The notes under the pieces are model-generated. The model was given only the letters and a program-made list of their open reading frames with translations. It ran no database searches and was not told where the DNA came from. From positions 62,001 to 126,000 of the forward strand of contig NZ_KB895339.1 in assembly GCF_000374805.1 (NCBI RefSeq): a stretch of 64,000 bases of DNA, read 5' to 3'. Position numbers and translations under genes: made by a program. Of this stretch, positions 16,807 to 27,510 are shown piece after piece. How positions within the stretch are numbered: the first letter of the stretch is position 1; every line of letters begins with the position of its first letter. The stretch is from Chitiniphilus shinanonensis DSM 23277. Lineage in GTDB: Bacteria; Pseudomonadota; Gammaproteobacteria; Burkholderiales; Chitinibacteraceae.

Positions 16807-18993
16807 ATGGCATCCAGCGTTTTCAACATTGGCGTTTCCGGCCTCAATGCCGCCAACCTCGGTCTGGTGACCACGGGCCACAACATCGCCAACACCAATA
16901 CGCCGGGCTATTCGCGCCAGTACCTGAAGCAGAGCGCGCCGTACCCGCAATACACCGGCAGCGGTTTCGTCGGCCTGGGCGTGAAGGTGGACAGCATCCA
17001 GCGGGTGTACGACCAGTTCCTGACCCGCCAGGTGCAGACCGCGCAGAGCGCCGCCAGCTACCTCCAGACCTATCTGTCGCATCTCGAGGACATCGACAAC
17101 ATCGTGGCCGACCCGACCACGGGCGTCTCGCCGGCGCTCCAGAACTTCTTCTCCGCGGTGCAGAACGTGGCGACCAAGCCGGCGGACACCGCCGCGCGCT
17201 CGGCGCTGCTGGCGTCCGCGCAGTCGCTGGTGACGCGCTTCCAGACCATCGACGACCGGCTGAGCGAGCTGTACACCGACCTCAACGGCGAGCTGACCAA
17301 CACCGTGGCCAGCATCAACGCGCTGGGCAAGCAGATCGCCACCCTCAACAAGGAGATCTCGGTGCAGGGCGCGTCGGGCCAGCCGCCCAACGACCTGCTC
17401 GACCAGCGCGACCAGCTGCTCAAGGAGCTGAACAGCCACGTCAAGGCCACCACGGTGATGCAGAGCGACGGTACCATGAACGTGTTCATCGGCAATGGCC
17501 AGAACCTGGTGGTGGGCGGCAACAGCTTCGACCTGGGCGTCGAGCCGTCGCAGTCCGATCCTTCGCGCCTGTCGGTGGTGTACTACCAGGGCGGCAACAC
17601 CATCTACCTGCCGGAATCGCAGCTGGTCGGCGGCGACTTGCAGGGCCTGCTGGAATTCCGCAGCAAGTCGCTCGATCTGGCCAAGAACAACCTGGCGCAG
17701 GTGGCGCTCGGCTTCGCCCAGACCTTCAATGCCCAGCATCGCGCCGGCCAGGACCTGAACGGCAACATTGGCGGCAACATGTTCGACTTCCCGCGCGCCA
17801 ACAGCCTGACCGCGGATCTGGGCGGCGCCACCGTCAACATCACCGCGCCGGCCAACGGCGTGCCGCTGTCGGATTACTCGCTGACCTACGACGGCACCAA
17901 CTACACCCTGCGCCGCCTGACCGACAACCAGACCGCCACCATCACCCCGGCGCAGATGGCGGCCGGCTACAGCGCGCTCGGCACCACGCTGCAACTGGCC
18001 GGCGCGCCGCCCGCCGCGGCCGCCAGCACCACCTGGTCGTTCCCGCCCGCACTCGGCGACATCGACCACAACACGCTCAATACCGGCAACGCCCAGATCG
18101 GTGGCTACATCAACGACGTGAGCAAGCTGACCACCAGCGCCTACGAACTGGGCTTCGACGGTGCCAACTACGTGGTGACCCGCAAGTCCGACGGTGTGAA
18201 GACCACCTACACCCCGGCGCAGATGGCGGCGGGCATCGATCAGGACGGCCTGACGCTGCGCATCGACAGCGGCACCATGAACGCCGGCGACCGCTTCACC
18301 ATCAAGCCGCTGGACGGCCTGGTGCGCGGCATGTCGGTGGCGATCAACGATCCGCGCCAGGTGGCCGCGGCCGCGCCCATCGTCGCCGCGCCCGACAGCA
18401 ACAACACCGGCAAGCTGACCATCACCCAGCCGACGGTCAACAAGCCGCCCTCAGACACCACCAGCGGCGCGCTCGATCCGGCGGTGAAGAACCCGGTGAC
18501 CATCCAGTTCACCTCGGCCACCACCTACACCATCACCGATACGGTGACCGGCGTGACCAGCGCGCCGCAGACTTACACCGCGGGCACCGACATCAGCTTC
18601 AATGGCTGGACCATGAAGATGGACGGTGTGCCCGCCGTCGGCGACAAGGTGAACATCACCCCCAATGTCGCCGGCTCGGCCGATGGCCGGAACGCCCTGG
18701 CGTTGGGCGCGTTGCAGACCACGCGTATCCTCAATGGTGGAACCTCCACCTACCAGGAGGCGTATGGCCAGATGGTCGCCACCATCGGCATCCAGACCAA
18801 CGAGGCCAGCGTGATGTCCGAAGCGCAGGACACCATCCTGGCGCAGGCCGAGACCGCGCGCGATTCGGTCTCCGGCGTGAACATCGACGAAGAAGCGGCC
18901 AACCTGCTGCGCTACCAGCAGGCTTATGTCGCGGCAAGCAAGGTGATCCAGATCGCGAAGGAAACCTTCGATCAGATCGCCAACATCGCATAA
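16807..18993 (+). CDS. flgK: Flagellar hook-associated protein 1 FlgK
   Basis: Hook-filament junction protein of 728 residues, well above the 547 of E. coli. The N-terminal FNIGVSGLNAANLGLVTTGHNIANTNTPGYSRQ and the C-terminal SGVNIDEEAANLLRYQQAYVAASKVI are classic FlgK ends. The extra length is in the surface-exposed middle, which holds two related segments (about residues 358-400 and 440-490), each with a DG.NY...R core followed by TPAQMAAG. GGGAG precedes the ATG. Confidence 0.96.
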   Translation: MASSVFNIGVSGLNAANLGLVTTGHNIANTNTPGYSRQYLKQSAPYPQYTGSGFVGLGVKVDSIQRVYDQFLTRQVQTAQSAASYLQTYLSHLEDIDNIVADPTTGVSPALQNFFSAVQNVATKPADTAARSALLASAQSLVTRFQTIDDRLSELYTDLNGELTNTVASINALGKQIATLNKEISVQGASGQPPNDLLDQRDQLLKELNSHVKATTVMQSDGTMNVFIGNGQNLVVGGNSFDLGVEPSQSDPSRLSVVYYQGGNTIYLPESQLVGGDLQGLLEFRSKSLDLAKNNLAQVALGFAQTFNAQHRAGQDLNGNIGGNMFDFPRANSLTADLGGATVNITAPANGVPLSDYSLTYDGTNYTLRRLTDNQTATITPAQMAAGYSALGTTLQLAGAPPAAAASTTWSFPPALGDIDHNTLNTGNAQIGGYINDVSKLTTSAYELGFDGANYVVTRKSDGVKTTYTPAQMAAGIDQDGLTLRIDSGTMNAGDRFTIKPLDGLVRGMSVAINDPRQVAAAAPIVAAPDSNNTGKLTITQPTVNKPPSDTTSGALDPAVKNPVTIQFTSATTYTITDTVTGVTSAPQTYTAGTDISFNGWTMKMDGVPAVGDKVNITPNVAGSADGRNALALGALQTTRILNGGTSTYQEAYGQMVATIGIQTNEASVMSEAQDTILAQAETARDSVSGVNIDEEAANLLRYQQAYVAASKVIQIAKETFDQIANIA

Positions 18994-19006
18994 GGAGTAA
19001 ACAGCC

Positions 19007-20392
19007 ATGCGCGTCGCTACCAATACCGTCTACAGCCAGGGCTCCATGGGCATCTCGCGGCTGATGGCGCAGCAGAGCAAGCTGCAGAACCAGCTGGCGA
19101 CCGGCCGCCGTGTGCTGTCGCCGTCGGACGATCCGATCGCCTCGTCGCGCGCGCTGCAGATCAGCCAGGCCCAATCGATCAACACCCAGTACTCGACCAA
19201 CAGCGACAGCGCCGACACCTCGCTGGCGATGACCGAAAAGACGTTGAACCAACTGGTGACGCTGATCCAGAACGTGCAGAGCCTCGCGGTGAGCGCCGGC
19301 AACCCGACGCAGACCGCCGACCAGAAAAAGATGCTGGATGCCGAACTGCAAGGCCGCTACCAGGAACTGCTGGCGCTGGCGAACGCCACCGACGGCAACG
19401 GCGAGTACCTGTTCTCGGGCTTTCGCGGCGATACCAAGCCGTTCACCGAGGCCGGCTTCGGCAACGTGACCTACAACGGCGACGACGGCCAGCGCGGCAT
19501 CCAGATCTCGGCGTCGCGCACCATCCCGGTGTCGGAGGCGGGCAGCAAGCTGTTCCAGCGCGTGCCCACCGGCAACGGCACCTTCACCTCGTCGGCGAAC
19601 ATGGCCAACACCGGCACCGGCATCATCACCACCGGCGAAGTGCTCGATCCGAGCAAGTGGGCCAACGCGGCCAACGTGCAGGACTTCCGCATCGAATTCA
19701 ACTCGATTCCCGACCCCAACGACCCGACCGCCGCACCCATCGTCAACTACGACATCATCGACAGCCGCGCCACGCTGCCCGACGGCAGCGCCAACCCCAA
19801 CTACAACATGTCGATGGTCGACGGCTACGACTACAACGGCGGCGCGCGTCCCAGCACGCCGGGCGTGAACAGCTACCCGCGCACCTACAAGAGCGGCGCG
19901 GACATCGAGTTCAAGCAGTTGCCGGGCGAAACCACGCCGCTGGTGGCGAACTGGGATTTCGGCGTGAAGACCAGCGTCACCGGCGACCCCAAGACCGGCG
20001 ACACCTTCACCGTGGCGGCGAGCAAGAACACCGACATCTTCAGCGTGCTGGCGGATTTCTCCAGCGCCTTGAACAACTACAACACCGCGGGCAACGGCAA
20101 GGGCCAGACCGACTTCCAGAACCAGCTCAACACCGTCATCAAGAACCTGTCCAACTCGCTGGACACCGTGTTGTCCACCCAGGCCAGCATCGGCGCGCGC
20201 ATGCTGGAGACCGAGTCGGTGCGCAACACCAACGAGGACGTCAACCTGCAATACACGGCCACGCTGTCCAAGTTGCAGGATCTGGACTGGCCCAAGGCGA
20301 TCAGCGATTTCTCGCAGAACCAGATGCTGCTGGACGCCGCGCGCAGCAGCTTCTCGCAAGTGCAGAACCTCAGCCTGTTCCAGTACATCTGA
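19007..20392 (+). CDS. flgL: Flagellar hook-associated protein 3 FlgL
   Basis: Second junction protein, 461 residues against 317 in E. coli. The flagellin-like N-terminus (MRVATNTVYSQGSMGISRLMAQQSKLQNQLATGRRVLSPSDDP-type) and the C-terminal coiled coil are conserved. The length difference is an insertion of roughly 140 residues in the middle that has no recognisable domain. AAGGAG lies 9 bases before the ATG. It is the last gene of the cluster and is followed by a strong terminator. Confidence 0.95.
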   Translation: MRVATNTVYSQGSMGISRLMAQQSKLQNQLATGRRVLSPSDDPIASSRALQISQAQSINTQYSTNSDSADTSLAMTEKTLNQLVTLIQNVQSLAVSAGNPTQTADQKKMLDAELQGRYQELLALANATDGNGEYLFSGFRGDTKPFTEAGFGNVTYNGDDGQRGIQISASRTIPVSEAGSKLFQRVPTGNGTFTSSANMANTGTGIITTGEVLDPSKWANAANVQDFRIEFNSIPDPNDPTAAPIVNYDIIDSRATLPDGSANPNYNMSMVDGYDYNGGARPSTPGVNSYPRTYKSGADIEFKQLPGETTPLVANWDFGVKTSVTGDPKTGDTFTVAASKNTDIFSVLADFSSALNNYNTAGNGKGQTDFQNQLNTVIKNLSNSLDTVLSTQASIGARMLETESVRNTNEDVNLQYTATLSKLQDLDWPKAISDFSQNQMLLDAARSSFSQVQNLSLFQYI

Positions 20393-20403
20393 GCAGGGCG
20401 CCC

Positions 20404-20437
20404 AGCAAAAAACCCGGCCTTGGCCGGGTTTTTTGCT
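20404..20437. terminator. Bidirectional terminator between flgL and the lipoprotein gene
   Basis: A perfect 16-bp stem with a two-base loop; the core is CCCGGCC/GGCCGGG flanked by six A and six T. It can end transcription from both sides and sits between two convergent genes. Confidence 0.9.
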
Positions 20438-20450
20438 GTCGTCGGATCGA

Positions 20451-21884
20451 TCAGATCGATTCGAAGATCAGGAATTGCAACACCCGTTCCTGCGGCCAGA
20501 AGCGCGTGCTGGGGCACTCGTCGGCGGTGTGGTACGACGAATAGATCAGCTTGCCGCCCTGGTTGCCCTCGGCGCGGATGAAGGTGAGCGGGCGGTTGAC
20601 CAGACCGTCGAAATCCACGCCGCTGCCGGACGACACCACCAGCGAGCCGGCCGCGTCGTGGAAGCCCGCGATATGCACCCAGGCGCCGAGGAAATCGCCC
20701 ACCGGCAGGGTGCCGTCGCTGTTCAGCGCGCCATTGACGGTGCCGGTGCTGGCGCAGTCCGACTCCGGGTTGCCCGGCGCGGAGCCCGCGACATTGCTCA
20801 CCACCGGCACGGCCTTCAGCCACGTAGCCAGCGCCGGCAGATTGATCGCCGCGTTCAGGTGCAGGCCACCGCTGCCGCTCTTGGCGGCGTCGGGCGAGCC
20901 GGGGGTGCTGGCGTCGTCGGGATCGCCCTCGAACTTGGCGGCCTGCGGGAACACCTGCTCGACGAAGTTGTACGACCAGTCGGTCACGTACAGGCGGCCG
21001 CCGGCGTCCACGTAAGCCTTGAGGCGCGCGCGCACCGCCGGATCGCTCAGCAGGCCGTCGGCATCGTTGCCGCAATCGATGAAGATCACCGAGAACAGCG
21101 GCTTGCCGTTGGCGTCGAGCAGCGGGCGGGTGCCGTCAAGGAACGATGCCCAGGTGGGATAGCTGCCGATCTGGGCCGCGTTCTCGCTGATCAGCGGCAT
21201 GCCGCCGCCATCGATGATGGTGAGCTTGCTGCCGTATTCCGAGCCGTAGACAAAGCGGCCGGCGCTGTCGACACGACCGTAGACGCCGGCCACCTCGTCG
21301 GTCAGGTCGGCGTCGCCCAGCTTGGCCAGCACGTTTTCGATCTGGTCGTAGTTGCCGGTCACCACCGCCACTGCCGGGTAGGCGTTGTTGTCGCCGGCCC
21401 CGACCGTGGTCGCGCTGCTCGGCAGTGCGCAGGTGGCTTCCTGGCCGCATGCGATCGACTTGGTGGTCTTGAGCGAACCCTTCTGGATCACCAGTTGCGA
21501 CGGCGGGGTCGACGACGGCGGCAGCGTCAGGCTGAACGAACCGTCGGGGCCGCTACACGTTCCGGCCAGCACATTGGCCGGAATGCTGGCCTGGCACGCG
21601 GCGGAAGGATCCACTTCGGCGCGGCTGGGCGGGCGTACGCTGACCAGCTTGCCGCTGCCGTTGCCGGCGACGTAGACCGCGGCATACGGGATCGGGTCGC
21701 CGTTGGCCGCGCGCACCGTGCCGGTGAGGGTGCGACTGACCGGTTCACCGGGCGCCGGGGTTGGGGTGGGCGAGGGGGCTGGCGTCGGGGTGGGCTTCGT
21801 ATTGCCGTCGCCATCGCCGCCGCAGGCCGCCAGCATGGTGGCCAGTACGGAAGCGGAGATCAGCTTGACGCTGCTGTTGCTCAT
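20451..21884 (-). CDS. Secreted lipoprotein with Thr/Pro linker, function unknown
   Basis: 477 residues. The signal peptide ends in the lipobox LAAC (cysteine at about residue 21), followed by GGDGDGN and a linker of alternating T and P (about residues 30-47). Next comes a beta-rich segment, SRTLTGTVRAANGDPIPYAAVYV, like carboxypeptidase-regulatory-type Ig folds. The C-terminal 250 residues contain FSVIFIDCGNDADGLL...VRARLKAYVDAGGRLYVTDWSY, which looks like a ThuA/glutamine-amidotransferase-type flavodoxin fold; this is a tentative reading. Three cysteine pairs suggest disulfides. It would be anchored in the outer or inner membrane and face the periplasm or outside. It is alone in its transcription unit, with an AT-rich leader. 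Confidence 0.7.
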   Translation of the reverse strand: MSNSSVKLISASVLATMLAACGGDGDGNTKPTPTPAPSPTPTPAPGEPVSRTLTGTVRAANGDPIPYAAVYVAGNGSGKLVSVRPPSRAEVDPSAACQASIPANVLAGTCSGPDGSFSLTLPPSSTPPSQLVIQKGSLKTTKSIACGQEATCALPSSATTVGAGDNNAYPAVAVVTGNYDQIENVLAKLGDADLTDEVAGVYGRVDSAGRFVYGSEYGSKLTIIDGGGMPLISENAAQIGSYPTWASFLDGTRPLLDANGKPLFSVIFIDCGNDADGLLSDPAVRARLKAYVDAGGRLYVTDWSYNFVEQVFPQAAKFEGDPDDASTPGSPDAAKSGSGGLHLNAAINLPALATWLKAVPVVSNVAGSAPGNPESDCASTGTVNGALNSDGTLPVGDFLGAWVHIAGFHDAAGSLVVSSGSGVDFDGLVNRPLTFIRAEGNQGGKLIYSSYHTADECPSTRFWPQERVLQFLIFESI

Positions 21885-22039
21885 TTTTGTCTCCAGTTGT
21901 GGTCTAAGTTGATTGTTTTTGTAATTATTAACAAATATTAATTGAAAGTAATTGTCATGTCATTAGGTGTGTTTTGTAAGTATTGGCGCGGCGGCAAGAT
22001 GCTTGGTCTGTGCTGTCCGGCCACGTATCATTGCCCGCC
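21885..22039. other. AT-rich divergent promoter region, lipoprotein / radA
   Basis: Bases 21905-21960 are strikingly AT-rich compared with the rest of the window, with runs such as TAATTATTAACAAATATTAA. The segment should carry the lipoprotein promoter on the minus strand and the radA promoter on the plus strand, but no hexamer pair is clearly best. Confidence 0.5.
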
Positions 22040-23392
22040 ATGAGCAAAGCCAAGACCCTCTACGCCTGTCAGTCCTGCGGTGCCACCTCGCCCAAGTGGC
22101 AGGGCCAGTGCCCCGGCTGCGGCGAATGGAATACGCTGGTCGAGTCGATCGCCGAGCCCAAGAGCAGTGGGCGCTTCCAGTCACTGGCCGCCGATGGCGA
22201 AATCCAGCAGTTGTCCGACGTGGACGCGGCGGAACTGCCGCGCACGCCCACCGGCATGGACGAACTGGATCGCGTGCTGGGCGGCGGGCTGGTGCCCGGC
22301 GGCGTGGTGCTGATCGGCGGCGATCCGGGGATCGGCAAATCGACGCTGCTGCTCCAGGCGCTGACGCGCCTGGCGGCCCAGCGCAAGGTGCTGTACGTAT
22401 CGGGCGAGGAGTCGCCGCAACAGATCGCGTTGCGCGCGCGCCGCTTGCAACTGGAGAACGCCCCGGTCGCGCTGATGGCCGAAATCGGGCTGGAAAAAAT
22501 CCTGGCCGGCCTGTCGCGGGTAAAACCGGAGGTGGCGGTGATCGACTCGATCCAGACCATCTATACCGAGGCGCTGACCAGCGCACCGGGCAGCGTCGCC
22601 CAGGTGCGCGAATGCGCGGCGCAACTGACCCGTTTCGCCAAGCGCACCGGCACCACCATCCTGCTGGTCGGCCACGTGACCAAGGAAGGCGCGCTGGCCG
22701 GGCCGCGAGTGCTGGAGCACATCGTCGACGCGGTGCTGTATTTCGAGGGCGATACGCATTCGAGCTTCCGCCTGATCCGCGCCATCAAGAACCGCTTCGG
22801 CGCAGTCAACGAGCTGGGCGTGTTCGCCATGACCGACAAGGGGCTGCGCGAGGTCTCCAACCCATCCGCGCTGTTTCTGTCGCAGCACCGCGAGCCGGTG
22901 CCCGGCTCGTGCGTGCTGGTGACGCAGGAAGGTTCGCGTCCGATGCTGGTGGAAGTGCAGGCGCTGGTGGACGACGCCCATTCGCCGCAGGCGCGGCGGC
23001 TGGCGGTGGGCATGGAACAGAACCGGCTGGCGCTGCTGCTGGCGGTGCTGCACCGCCATGCCGGCATCGCCGCCTTCGACCAGGATGTATTCATCAACGC
23101 CGTCGGCGGCGTGCGCATCGCCGAGCCGGCTGCCGACCTGGCGGTGCTGCTGGCCATCGTCTCCAGCCTGAAGAACCGGCCATTGCAGGACAAGCTGATC
23201 GTGTTCGGCGAGGTGGGGCTGGCCGGCGAGGTGCGGCCGGTGCAGCGCGGGCTGGAGCGGCTGCGCGAAGCGGCCAAGCTGGGCTTCACCCACGCCATCG
23301 TGCCCAAGGCCAACCGGCCGCGCGGCGGCATCGACGGCATGGTGGTCACTGCGGTGGAGCGGCTGGAGGATGCGGTCTCGGCGGCGTTGTGA
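22040..23392 (+). CDS. radA: DNA repair protein RadA
   Basis: RecA-like branch-migration protein of 450 residues. A zinc finger is formed by C10, C13, C24 and C27. The Walker A is GGDPGIGKST (93-102), the RadA-specific KNRFG motif is at 250-254, and the C-terminal domain resembles the Lon protease domain. The ATG at 22040 is chosen because it places the zinc finger at the usual distance from the start; an upstream in-frame start would add 19 unsupported residues. It processes recombination intermediates together with RecA in the cytoplasm. Confidence 0.97.
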   Translation: MSKAKTLYACQSCGATSPKWQGQCPGCGEWNTLVESIAEPKSSGRFQSLAADGEIQQLSDVDAAELPRTPTGMDELDRVLGGGLVPGGVVLIGGDPGIGKSTLLLQALTRLAAQRKVLYVSGEESPQQIALRARRLQLENAPVALMAEIGLEKILAGLSRVKPEVAVIDSIQTIYTEALTSAPGSVAQVRECAAQLTRFAKRTGTTILLVGHVTKEGALAGPRVLEHIVDAVLYFEGDTHSSFRLIRAIKNRFGAVNELGVFAMTDKGLREVSNPSALFLSQHREPVPGSCVLVTQEGSRPMLVEVQALVDDAHSPQARRLAVGMEQNRLALLLAVLHRHAGIAAFDQDVFINAVGGVRIAEPAADLAVLLAIVSSLKNRPLQDKLIVFGEVGLAGEVRPVQRGLERLREAAKLGFTHAIVPKANRPRGGIDGMVVTAVERLEDAVSAAL

Positions 23393-23620
23393 GCGAGGGC
23401 GATTCGCGCTGGCGGCGAACGCCGGCGGTTATCCCGCAACGCCGCAAGGCTTGTGCCGCCAGGCATGGCGTGCGATTTATCCAACCCGCATATGTACTGG
23501 CTATCGGACCGATTGAATCGTTTTTTCCGGGGCACAGTTGAAAGCCGATAGAATGCCCCCATTCCCAATCGTATCGGCCGCCAGACATCCGGCGGTCTTC
23601 ACCCCTCACCGGAGAATCCT

Positions 23621-23947
23621 ATGAGCGACCAGATTGTTTACGTGACCGACGCCAGCTTCGAAGACCAGGTACTCAAGGCGCAGGGCCCCGTTCTGGTCGA
23701 CTACTGGGCCGAATGGTGCGGTCCCTGCAAGATGATCGCCCCGATCCTGGATGAAGTCGCCACCGAATACGCCGGCAAGCTGACCGTGGCCAAGCTCAAC
23801 ATCGACGAGAACCAGGCCACCCCGCCCAAGTTCGGCATCCGCGGCATCCCCACGCTGATGCTGTTCGCCAACGGCGAAGTCAAGGCCACCAAGGTGGGCG
23901 CGCTGTCCAAGTCGCAGCTGACCGCCTTCCTCGACAGCAACATCTGA
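23621..23947 (+). CDS. trxA: Thioredoxin 1
   Basis: 108-residue thioredoxin with the active site WCGPC (C33, C36) and the cis-proline in GIRGIPTLM. Length and sequence match the general cytoplasmic thioredoxin that reduces ribonucleotide reductase, peroxiredoxins and others. GGAGAATCCT precedes the ATG. It is directly upstream of rho, an arrangement shared with E. coli. Confidence 0.97.
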   Translation: MSDQIVYVTDASFEDQVLKAQGPVLVDYWAEWCGPCKMIAPILDEVATEYAGKLTVAKLNIDENQATPPKFGIRGIPTLMLFANGEVKATKVGALSKSQLTAFLDSNI

Positions 23948-23952
23948 TCCAA

Positions 23953-23984
23953 ACACCCGGGCGCCCGCCCGGGTGTCGCTTTCC
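23953..23984 (+). terminator. Hairpin after trxA, probable terminator
   Basis: ACACCCGGGCG and CGCCCGGGTGT-like arms form a strong stem just after the trxA stop, followed by CGCTTTCCT. The T run is weak, so termination may be incomplete. Confidence 0.55.
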
Positions 23985-24005
23985 TGCACGACCTCAGCCG
24001 CTGCG

Positions 24006-24033
24006 TTGACAGCGGCTTTCCCGGTTGTATACG
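24006..24033 (+). promoter_or_regulatory. Putative sigma-70 promoter of rho
   Basis: TTGACA (24006-24011), a 16-base spacer and TATACG (24028-24033). The resulting leader to the rho ATG would be about 90 bases, room for the autogenous attenuation known for rho in E. coli; attenuation itself is not shown here. Confidence 0.6.
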
Positions 24034-24129
24034 CTTACGGGAAATTCCCCGACTGGAACGGGTTCTCCGTTCACCCCAAATCCCCCGTCCTTCCTCCCTT
24101 ATCCGCAGCAGCATCTACGGCAGATTCGC

Positions 24130-25380
<1,251 letters not shown>

Positions 25381-25473
25381 GGGGTCGGCCGCCTTGCGGC
25401 CTGGCGCGGGTTCTGAAATAATCCCGCCTTTGCGTCGGCACAACCCCGGCGCGCTCGTAAACAAGGACAGAAA

Positions 25474-25743
25474 ATGAAAGACGGCATTCATCCCGAATAC
25501 AACGAAGTGATCTTCTTCGACGCCAGCGTCGACTTCAAATTCCTGACCCGCTCGACCATCAAGGCCAAGGGCAGCGAAACCATGAAGTGGACCGATGGCA
25601 AGGACTACCCGGTGGTGCGCCTGGACGTTTCCAGCGAATCCCACCCGTTCTACACCGGCAAGCAAAAGATCGTCGACACCGCCGGCCGCATCGAGAAGTT
25701 CCGCAGCAAGTACTCGATGTACACCAGCAAGAGCGAAAGCTAA
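25474..25743 (+). CDS. rpmE2: 50S ribosomal protein L31, type B
   Basis: 89 residues. [18 protein letters not shown] and [21 protein letters not shown] place it in the type B branch. It lacks the CxxC zinc ligands of type A L31, so it is the zinc-independent form. AAGGACAG precedes the ATG. It follows rho by 93 bases and has its own terminator. Whether a zinc-binding type A copy exists elsewhere cannot be seen. Confidence 0.93.
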   Translation: MKDGIHPEYNEVIFFDASVDFKFLTRSTIKAKGSETMKWTDGKDYPVVRLDVSSESHPFYTGKQKIVDTAGRIEKFRSKYSMYTSKSES

Positions 25744-25762
25744 GACCGGCTGGTTCATCCCG

Positions 25763-25789
25763 AAAAGGCAGCTTAGGCTGCCTTTTTTG
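25763..25789 (+). terminator. Terminator of rpmE2
   Basis: AAGGCAGC-TTAG-GCTGCCTT stem followed by a six-T run, 20 bases after the stop codon. Confidence 0.9.
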
Positions 25790-25860
25790 TTGCCGCGACG
25801 CGCGGCAGCGGCGGCGCTTTGCGATAATCTCGGCAGCCGTAATTCCAGGAATGCCCATCC

Positions 25861-27510
25861 ATGCTGACCTACGTGCCGCCCACCGAGCGCGAAACGCCCG
25901 TCATCCCCAACCAGAGACCATGGCTGTTGCTGCTGTTGTGCCTGGTCTGGCTGCTGCCCGGCCTGGTCGGCCATGACCCGTGGAAGCCCGCGGAGCTGGA
26001 AACCGCGGCGGTGGTGAAGCGCTTCGTCGACGAAGGCTACTGGGTGCTGCCGCGTTTCGCCGATGTGGCCTATCTCGAATTCGCGCCGCTGTACTACTGG
26101 TCGGCGGCAATCGTCGCCTGGCCGTTGTCGCGGCTGGGCATGGATATCCACGATGCCGGCCGGCTGGTCACGGGGCTGTGGATGGCGCTGTCGCTGTGGG
26201 GCATCGGTCTGGCCGGACGCGAACTGTATGGGCGCCGGCAGGGGCGGGTGGCGGTGATGGCGCTGATCGGCTGCGTCGGCCTCATCATCTGGGGCCACCA
26301 ACTGGCGCCGCAGGTGCTGCTGGTGGCGGCATTTTCCTGGCATACCTACGCCCTGGCACATTCCACCCGCCGACCGCTGATCGCCGGCGCGCTGCTGGGA
26401 CTGGCCTGGCTGGTGCTGCTGCTCGGCGCGACCTGGGGCGAATTCCTGCTGGCGCTGGCCTCCGCGGTGCTGTTGCTGGTGTTCCGCCCGTGGCGACGCG
26501 CGGTCTATCTCACCGCCCTGGTGACCGCGCTGGTGATCTCGCTGCCGCTGGCGGCGGTCTGGGCCTTGTGGCTGCACCAGTTCAGCCCGGCGGCGTTCCA
26601 GGCGTGGTGGCGCTTCGACGCGCTGGGGCCGTTCGGCGGGCTGGGATCGCTGCAACTGTTCCACAGCTTTGGTTTTTTCATCTCCACCGTCGCCTGGTTC
26701 GCGTGGCCGGCGCTGCCGCTGGCCGCCTGGGGCGTGTGGAGCAACCGTCGGCAGTGGTCCGGCCCGGCCATCGTGCTGCCCGCCTCGATGGCGGCGCTGA
26801 TGGCTGTCTGGCTGGCTTGCGCTGGCGAGGTACGCGATTACTCGCTGCTGCCCCTGCTGATTCCGCTGTCGCTGCTGGCCACGGCCGGGATCGACGGCTT
26901 GCGGCGCGGCGCGGCCGCCGCGCTCAACTGGTTCGGCCTGATGACTTTCGGGGTGGGCACGCTGGGGTTGTGGTTGTGCTGGGTCGCGCTGCATTTCGGC
27001 GTGCCGCCGCGGCTCTACGCCTGGGTCAACGGCATGAACCCCGACCACGTGCCATCGATGGCGGTGCCCGGCCTGCTGTTCGCCGCCGTGCTCAGTGTGG
27101 TGTGGTGGCGTGTCATCACGCGCAAGCGCCCGCTGGGGCGCCTGGCGGTCACCAACTGGGCCTGCGGCGTGACCTTGCTGTGGGGCGTGCTGATCGGCTT
27201 GTGGCAGCCGTGGCTGGACGAGACCAAGAGCTATCGCGAAGCGTCGGTCTCGCTGGAGCGCAAGATGGCGGGCGAGCCGGGCAGCTGCATCGATGCCAGC
27301 ACCGCGCCGGATGCGATGGTGGTGTCGCTCGATTACTTCACCGGATTGCAGCTGCGACGGGTGGGCATCGATGCCTGCCGCTGGCAATTGCGCCAGGGGC
27401 CGCCCAGGGATGGCGAGAAGGTGATCTGGGAAGGCGGGCGCCGTGGTGACCAGCGCGACGAGATGTTCTATCTGCTGGACAAGGGAGCGACCCGCCAGGT
27501 GCTGCCTTGA
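25861..27510 (+). CDS. Membrane glycosyltransferase, GT39/ArnT-like
   Basis: 549 residues with about ten to twelve hydrophobic segments. The first loop after TM1 carries GHDPWKPAELETA, the acidic loop typical of GT39/GT83 enzymes (PMT, ArnT) that take sugars from polyprenyl-phosphate donors, and LEFAPLYYWSAAI resembles their PPLYYW motif. The C-terminal 90 residues form a small soluble periplasmic domain. Likely role: transfer of a sugar to lipid A, glycan or protein on the periplasmic side. Donor and acceptor are unknown, and no neighbour helps. Confidence 0.78.
   Translation: MLTYVPPTERETPVIPNQRPWLLLLLCLVWLLPGLVGHDPWKPAELETAAVVKRFVDEGYWVLPRFADVAYLEFAPLYYWSAAIVAWPLSRLGMDIHDAGRLVTGLWMALSLWGIGLAGRELYGRRQGRVAVMALIGCVGLIIWGHQLAPQVLLVAAFSWHTYALAHSTRRPLIAGALLGLAWLVLLLGATWGEFLLALASAVLLLVFRPWRRAVYLTALVTALVISLPLAAVWALWLHQFSPAAFQAWWRFDALGPFGGLGSLQLFHSFGFFISTVAWFAWPALPLAAWGVWSNRRQWSGPAIVLPASMAALMAVWLACAGEVRDYSLLPLLIPLSLLATAGIDGLRRGAAAALNWFGLMTFGVGTLGLWLCWVALHFGVPPRLYAWVNGMNPDHVPSMAVPGLLFAAVLSVVWWRVITRKRPLGRLAVTNWACGVTLLWGVLIGLWQPWLDETKSYREASVSLERKMAGEPGSCIDASTAPDAMVVSLDYFTGLQLRRVGIDACRWQLRQGPPRDGEKVIWEGGRRGDQRDEMFYLLDKGATRQVLP

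Noticed and set aside
21725-21800. Short GGGGT/GGCG repeats
   Set aside because: They encode the TP linker of the lipoprotein.
23538-23551. GCCGATAG before trxA, resembling a sigma-28 -10 box
   Set aside because: No TAAA-type -35 box at the right distance, and trxA is not a flagellar gene.
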